Assembly (NCBI GenBank): GCA_947561715.1
Contig: OX387201.1
Span: 2,064,001 to 2,128,000 of the forward strand
Length of the DNA: 64,000 nucleotides
Reading direction: 5' to 3'
Source of the DNA: Ascidia mentula
Taxonomy: Eukaryota; Chordata; Ascidiacea; Phlebobranchia; Ascidiidae
Part shown: one piece after another, positions 57,901 through 64,000 of the stretch
Position numbering within the stretch: position 1 is the stretch's first letter
Layout: the number at the start of each line of letters is the position of its first letter
The notes under the pieces: model-generated
Seen by the model: the letters and a program-made list of their open reading frames with translations, nothing else
Database searches by the model: none
Told to the model about the DNA's origin: nothing
Translations under genes and position numbers: made by a program

Positions 57901-60900
57901 GACGTCATTAATCGCGTGGCTTCATAACGCGATCGCCAGATTTTTTCGTTGGCCAACACCAATTTAATTAGTAAAACTTGTATGCCGAAGAACACTTCTG
58001 TTTTTTTCACAGATGGCAGTGTTTGTTTAAAATGATAAGATGCAAAGAAATACAAGATCCATAACATACGGATGAATTGGGAACCTCTGCGCTCTGAATG
58101 TTCATGTTGCTTTTTAAAACGCAGAAACGTCCTCCTCCCATCGCTTCAAAAGATCACACCAGTGATTTTTACCAGCCGGCTCGCATGTGCATGGCAAAAA
58201 GTTGCCTTGTTCTCAATCTTGTTGTTATTTGACGTCATTTTGTTCAGGGGCAGCGGGAATGTGGCGGTTCGACTTCGAGGTCAAAGGTTAACAGCTCAGG
58301 GTAAAGTAGATGTCAAAAGTGCCCGTCGAGTCATCGGTGACAGCTTTGGCGTGGTTTCGTGTTGCTGCCGTATTATGGAATGCCTTTGTCCAAATTGCTT
58401 GGTAATGTGCCATCATGTTGTTGCACGTTTACGTGCAGGAGCTGTTGGACATTTTCAGGTTATTTTGTACAGATTTTTTGCATTTTTGTAATTAACCCAA
58501 GTGATAGAAATATCTGGCAAAAAAAACTCTGTTAATCTTAAACGATCTGCTTTTATTTTTGTGTTTCGTAACTAATTTGAAATATTTATTTATAGATATT
58601 TGTCTCTTGGATATGCGGAACGTACAGAGTCACGCCAAAACGTGAGGTGGTTTTTATGTTTCAGAACAACTTAAAATAAAATTTCCAGGATTGCCACAGA
58701 AAAAAACCTCGAGAATTTTCCCACATTGCCACAACAAATGCTGTTTCTAGCTTCAAGTGGATGAGTCGTTGTGTGGTTTCTGACGTCTAGTCGGGTTCTC
58801 GTGGAATGTTTCGAACAGATCCTCGTTGTTTTACTCTGCCACACGAGGTCGCAACCAAACTCTCACAATCCTTCCAATGCGCATGTACTTTTTACCAAGC
58901 AAGAGAAAAGGGAAATTTGGCTTATTTATGTGGATTTGACATGTTTTGATATGTGACATAGCGTTGTGTCACGCATGCACAATGAAAGCGAATCCCCAAT
59001 GGTCAAATACCCCGAAATAAAATATTACGTTTCGTATTTCAATCGCGGAAGTTTGAACCGAGGAAAGAGTAAAAAAATAAGCACTGATATATTTTTATAT
59101 AAGCGGGGGATTTCCCGAAAACGAGAGAAACAAAGGTGCAAAAATCGTTGGACAAATAACAATGGGTTTTTGACTTGGATAACCTGGATGTTTATTCTCA
59201 ATTTTACGCGCTGTGTTTACTATCAGCATCCATTTGCCTTTTTGCCGTTGATTCGCCCGAAGACCTTGGACCCACACCCATCTTTCTCTCCAGAAATGTT
59301 TACTCCGAATTTTTCGCATGTATTTTGTGTCAGCAATCCGCCTCTAAGGTTTCTCGCGAACCGAAGTCAGGCGTGGAAAAGAACAACTGATTTCTCTGTG
59401 GTTTCAGACGGGGTTCCTGGAGTTCCAAATTCTGTGGCTCGATGCCTCGACCACAGCCTGCGTCAAACGCATTCGGGTATTGGGATTTCGCTAACGCACC
59501 GTAACCATATCGAATCGCTGCCTCCGCACTAACTGGTAGGAGCAGGCTCGACCGTGTGGCCGGCGGTTGAGCGCCCTGAGTGTGAAGTGCTGCTTTGTGT
59601 TGGCACTAAAGCTGAACACCAGTGACTAACACGGAATAACAGCACGTGCTAAAGCAGATTTCCTTACCTCGCCGTGACAGCCAATGACGTACCAAGGACT
59701 GGGAAATGATATCCTTCACCTCATCACACCCAAAAACAACCTTTAATGGAGTGAAAACAAGTCGTCGCTCATTAATTAAAACCGCAGGGTGTGGGTAGAT
59801 TGTCAGGACTTCTGCGTACAAAATAAACCCATGTATATGCTGGCAAGTGAATATGAAGAAGAACTTACTGAGGCGATCAATCAATTCTTATCTGCATACT
59901 CAATGTCAAAGACGAGGACGAAGGAGGGCAAAGGAAGGTTCGCGGCGGTCGTTTTTGGCACATGTTGCACGTCACGTGGCCATAAGATGGATCTTTGTTT
60001 GTTGTCATTAGTTAGAGAGTTTGGTTTACGTGTTTCCAAAAAGTTCCCGCGAAATTTCTTTTATTCCATTCGAAGAAGGAGTAAAATGGTTTGTTACGTC
60101 ACAACACATTGCCACCTCTGGATGTTGTGAATAAATACTTCGGGCTCCCGACCTTCAGAAGGTCATAACACTAAAACCATAGAAGTAATAAGCGGGCAGG
60201 AAGGTTGGGCAACCTCGAACCATACATTCTCTTACCAATACAGCGTTCTAAAACAATGGAGTCACAAGAAAGTTCCCCTCCCGATCGCTACTAATAAGGC
60301 CAGAACAACGCCAAGAATGCCACCATTGCGTGTGGTTGGCAGAGCGCCTATTGATATTTTGTCACGCCAATTAGTGCGAAGTGCACGCGGGTCGAACACT
60401 CCGGTGTAGCAATAAACCGGATGCAACCGGCAAACTTGAAGGCGGTAATACTGCACGGGTGGGGGATTGCACTAAAATTGAAACACACTACGCCGTTTGT
60501 TATGGTTAGGAAATGCAAAAGTGTCAAACGCTCAATGGGGCAATTTATCCACAGCGGTGCAGCAGAACCACATTTTTTTCCGCAGAAGGAGGCAAACAGC
60601 AGTACAGCACCAAAGTGTAGTGCTTTCTCTTGGTATAGATGTTGGGCCAGGGGCAACTTTGAAAACAACACGACATGCGGAAGTAGGCACATGAAGACGT
60701 TTTGAATGCCGGGATAGGCTTAAGGTTTGAAAAGTTGATGTAAAATTCCGTTATGTACACAAATAATAACATAATAACAGTTATTTTGAAGTTGCTGACA
60801 AAAATACCAAACACGCCCTTAAAAACCAAAAAAAACAGCATTAATATTAAATGAAATTCAAGATCTAGTTCTGCGGCCGCGCTAAACAGAGCAACAGGAT

Positions 60901-60950
60901 GTCGTGACAGCGCCCAAGAGGAAGGGTGGTGCCGTCGCACGCATACCCCT
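57901..60950. other. Unresolved region with exon-like segments but no recognised protein
   Basis: The segment 58072-58491 has a 139-codon open frame rich in Cys, and several GT/AG pairs fit around 58248-58457. No family is recognised and alternative frames are equally open. A CRE-like TGACGTCA lies at 57901-57908. Further open frames at 58966-59532 and 59789-60130 lack support. This could be the start of a gene extending beyond the window. Confidence 0.3.
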
Positions 60951-60959
60951 GTAATCCAC

Positions 60960-61260
60960 GAATTAGCCACGGCACAAGTCAGTAGAGTGAAGCGACCCAC
61001 GATGAAAACATGGCGGCGGCATGCCAACAATGCCTGATCTCGAACATCTCAAACTATAGGGAGTGCATTGTTTGGCAAGACACGAAAAAACACGCAGCGG
61101 AATGGGGACTTTCGATTGAACGGGCGTGTGGCGGCCGCGCGACGGGTCAAGGGGCCCGCGTTGGGCCACGCAAAGATGCGGGGTCGCGCGCCGGGTTCCT
61201 CGCGTGCAAGAGAGTAATCTAAATGGATCAGTGTGATGCTAAGCGGGCATTGTTTGACAG
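60960..61260 (+). promoter_or_regulatory. GC-rich promoter-like island with a YY1-type motif
   Basis: AACATGGCGGCGGC near 61008-61021 resembles the YY1/initiator motif (AAxATGGCGGC) often found at start sites or start codons. CpG-rich sequence extends to about 61200. A 70-codon frame starts at this ATG (MAAACQQC) without family similarity. It suggests the 5' end of a plus-strand gene whose remaining exons I could not identify. Confidence 0.3.
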
Positions 61261-64000
61261 CGTGCGCGGAAATTTTAACATGTTTCGTTGCGCTTCTTGT
61301 TCCAACTCCGCCAAAAGCACATCCCGAAAGTTCCAAAAAAGGCAACAGCGTTCCCCAACGTTTAGCTTCAGCGATAGATCGATATTTGTCACGAGGTAGC
61401 TTCAATTTCTTCATATCTTCTCGGCCATAAATTGACAAAGCTCTCTTCTGAATGCATTGTTTTGATGACATGAAGCTGGGAAAAACGTGCGCGTTCGGAT
61501 TCAAGCCGGTGCAAGGATTAGGCAAGTGCGGTCGCCATTTCGCACCTTCGTGACCGCAAAGTTTACCTAAAGGCGATAACGCTCCTCCCAAACCGGCACA
61601 GATAAATCAGTTGGTCGATGTATCGTAATTCAACGCTCAGAACACACGGTATGGACGCGCGCGGGCATTCGCAAAAAATGACAAATTTCGAAACCTTGAA
61701 ACGTGGACTGATTTGCGAGCTGGCGGAACGTGCTTTTACGAGATTCGGGTTTCGCGAATCATCCACGGTGTCTATCGATCAGTTGAGATGTACCGCCATT
61801 TTTGGCAGGTAAAACGCCAGGATTTTGTCAACAGGTGCGCTGTTCATTTTGCCAAAAGGGAATTACTATTTTCGCCGATTTCGGGGAATCTTCTTTGAAA
61901 TCGAATACAACGCATCTGTACTTCATTAGATTTCTTCACCTTCAGGTCGTTATTCTCCATTTCCACAAAACTTTTCCAGTAGCTGTGGTGATTGATTGCT
62001 ATAATCACCCATGGATTCAAGGGGACCAGTTCAACTAGATTATACATACTAACACTGCCTGAAAGCGACATATTTTTGATTTATGATTTATGGGAAATAT
62101 TATACAGACCAGGAATCAGGCTGTTCTGCTTGGTGGTACAAAGGGATCTGTCTTTACGGGTCTTGTGAGTAATCTTGAAAATTTGTGATTTATCAAGATT
62201 GAAAGAAGTGTTTTGGGCGTTTACTCTCAAAAGTAATTTGTTCCACGCCAATGAATCTTAACTGGGCCTTCAGTTACACAGCAGTGTCTTTCTCTACATA
62301 ACGTTGAGTCGCAAGGTTCCATGCAGTTCTTTGTCATACCCACAGCATCAATCTTTACCAGCACTAACCAGTTCTCAATAAACTGATCCGAGTCTCCCAT
62401 TTATCAACCGATGCCGACCCAATGGAATGTTAGCTGATAACAGGAAGAATTGTGGTTAGCAGATAGTGATGTTCTGCACCTGGTGCTGTGGGAGTCTTAA
62501 ACGCATTGGAAATGAATGCAATTCATCACCAATTTTCGTTGTGTTTGGATCATAGGGGTGTAAGAATTGTGATACGGTTTGAATTGGAGCCGAGGTGAAG
62601 AACTTAGGACAAAGTGTGTTGATTTAAACCCCCTATTTCCTTCTATCAATCGAAAACAACCCAGGACATTAACAACGCAGAAAATATGTACACAATATAG
62701 CTCAGTTCATCCGGATTCTATTTGATCGACAAATTCATCCGGATTAGGCGAAGTTCTGGTTCAACCAAGTTCTACTGCACTTTCGTGTGCAGGAAGAGTG
62801 GCAGAGATGATACCAACGTAACCGCAATTTACAATGTTGAAATCCCATCAGATTGCCCTTTGAAAAACGAGAAGTTGGATCACCAAGAAACATTCCTTGT
62901 AACTTTTGCACCATCTGTTCTTGCAAAACCTTTATAAAAAGGGATAGAAAAATCCGCAACGAAATTAGAGACTAATTCGGATGCGTAAACACGAAGTCGA
63001 ACCTCACACGAACACAAAAATCCGAGTGACATAAGCCAGGAGTTTAGGTTTAAATGTCACACGAAATCCCGGTAATGTGGCGTACGCTCTCCAGGTCCAA
63101 TAACAGACGCCGTGCACGTTCTGAGCATCGGTGGCAGGTCGCTAAACGGCCATAAACCGCGCTCCAGATTTTTAGTATCGCTAAATGGTTTCCTGCCACT
63201 AAGCGCCCATTCAGCGCGAACGAACCCGAACTGTTGGCTTCTGGCAGTCTGGAGCAGTTTAAGAGTTCAGGGGAGACTTCATGCTGGCAAACGGAGAGCG
63301 CAAGGCGCATGCCGGAGCTAAGTCTCTAGATTAAGTCGTATTAGTTTATCTTTGAGCGACGTCGACAAGCCCGCAGCACTTGCGGCCGGACAAACCCGGG
63401 GACACGGGTTCGGATGGAATTTGAGTCCTCCTTGCGAGCAGATCCCACAAATCTATTTGTATTACCCTTATCCGGTTGTTTACCTACGCCACTGCCAATC
63501 CAGGGCCGAAGGATAAACACTGCTCCCAACAAACGGCATTTCGGGGCACAATTAGTGGAGCTTAGCGACCCTCTGGGGCACTAAAAGCACCTCAGAAGCC
63601 TCGCAAACGCAACACAGGCCGATCTGCGAGATACGGACAGTTACAAGACCCCAAAGCAATGTTAACAGGGGTCACATTCCTCGAATGACCGGCTGTTCGA
63701 CACACGAGGGTGGACTTTCATTAGCGAGTATCCACGGCCCTCCTGGCAGTTCGATACCCGCGGGTAACGCGAGACGCGGGATTTCGGCCCAGAGCGCGTC
63801 ACAAGAGATGCACGCTGGGATTGAAACCAAGTGGCCATGCGATATCGGCAGGGGGGATATGACGAAGATCCTTGTGCCGCTATGCGGTCGATTTTTGCTG
63901 TCGAGTTCGCGGTAAGTTGACACTAAAAAGCAGGAGATAATGCAGACGATATAAGAGGGCGGGGAGGGGCACTGAGAAGCGGAATGACCTGATCACGTGA
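61261..64000. other. Unresolved GC-richer terminal region
   Basis: Several exon-like segments have donors, for example a frame from 63685 ending at a GCG/GTAAGT donor (63911/63912), but no domain is recognisable. Pogo-like TAATCCGGA cores occur near 62700-62760 (ATTCATCCGGATT twice). Nothing here can be annotated with confidence. Confidence 0.35.

Noticed and set aside
61049-61591. Minus-strand 180-codon open frame
   Set aside because: It is long, but lies in locally GC-rich DNA where stop codons are rare. It shows no family resemblance and no splice or poly(A) context.

Overview
The window looks like chromosomal DNA of an invertebrate chordate, most likely an ascidian tunicate of the Ciona type. 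It is AT-rich and has short GT-AG introns, some only 53 to 73 bp. The proteins are vertebrate-like, and several neighbouring genes share a strand at operon-like spacing. The species call is an inference; no rRNA or mitochondrial sequence is present to confirm it.

Layout. (1) 129-9510, plus strand: the 3' 17 exons of a BCR/ABR-type RhoGEF-RhoGAP gene. Its introns carry a foldback element and short dispersed repeats. (2) 11200-15354, minus strand: an intact four-exon C3orf38-like gene (13944-15354), followed by decayed paralogous pieces in an order that no single copy would give: a last exon at 12375-12881, then exons 1 to 3 at 11200-11732. (3) 16335-17537, plus: intronless TTC4 (HSP90 co-chaperone), head to head with the C3orf38-like gene. 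MNAT1 (17777-19248, plus) follows after 240 bp. (4) About 19.5-25.9 kb: no recognisable protein gene. A CRE/CCAAT promoter-like stretch at 20161 and consensus splice sites suggest a spliced transcript of unknown coding status. (5) 25931-34963: about 48 tandem copies of a 187/185-bp satellite with higher-order structure. (6) 35370-43106, minus: four consecutive same-strand genes, namely a calumenin paralogue, a second calumenin, POLE3 and RPUSD4. A 3' splice acceptor lies directly on the RPUSD4 ATG and another lies just after the probable calumenin poly(A) site, so part of this cluster may be processed by spliced-leader trans-splicing. (7) 44942-45656, plus: a small two-exon gene for an acidic/serine-rich 113-aa protein I do not recognise. 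(8) 46512-54158, plus: a 15-exon gene modelled at about 808 aa. It has an N-myristoylation signal, Cys-pair clusters, a low-complexity middle, a possible beta-grasp fold and one canonical EF-hand; I could not assign a family. (9) 54.2-64 kb: mostly non-coding or unresolved, with repeat fragments and a GC-rich promoter-like island near 61 kb.

Functional view. The recognisable genes are housekeeping: Rho signalling (BCR/ABR), chaperone work (TTC4), CDK7/TFIIH assembly (MNAT1), secretory-pathway calcium binding (two calumenins), replication/chromatin (POLE3) and mitochondrial RNA pseudouridylation (RPUSD4). The most unusual material is the satellite block, the rearranged C3orf38 paralogues with GC-AG introns, the trans-splice-like geometry of the minus-strand cluster, and the unassigned EF-hand gene. 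All exon models were made by eye from reading frames, splice dinucleotides and remembered family sequences; no alignment was run.
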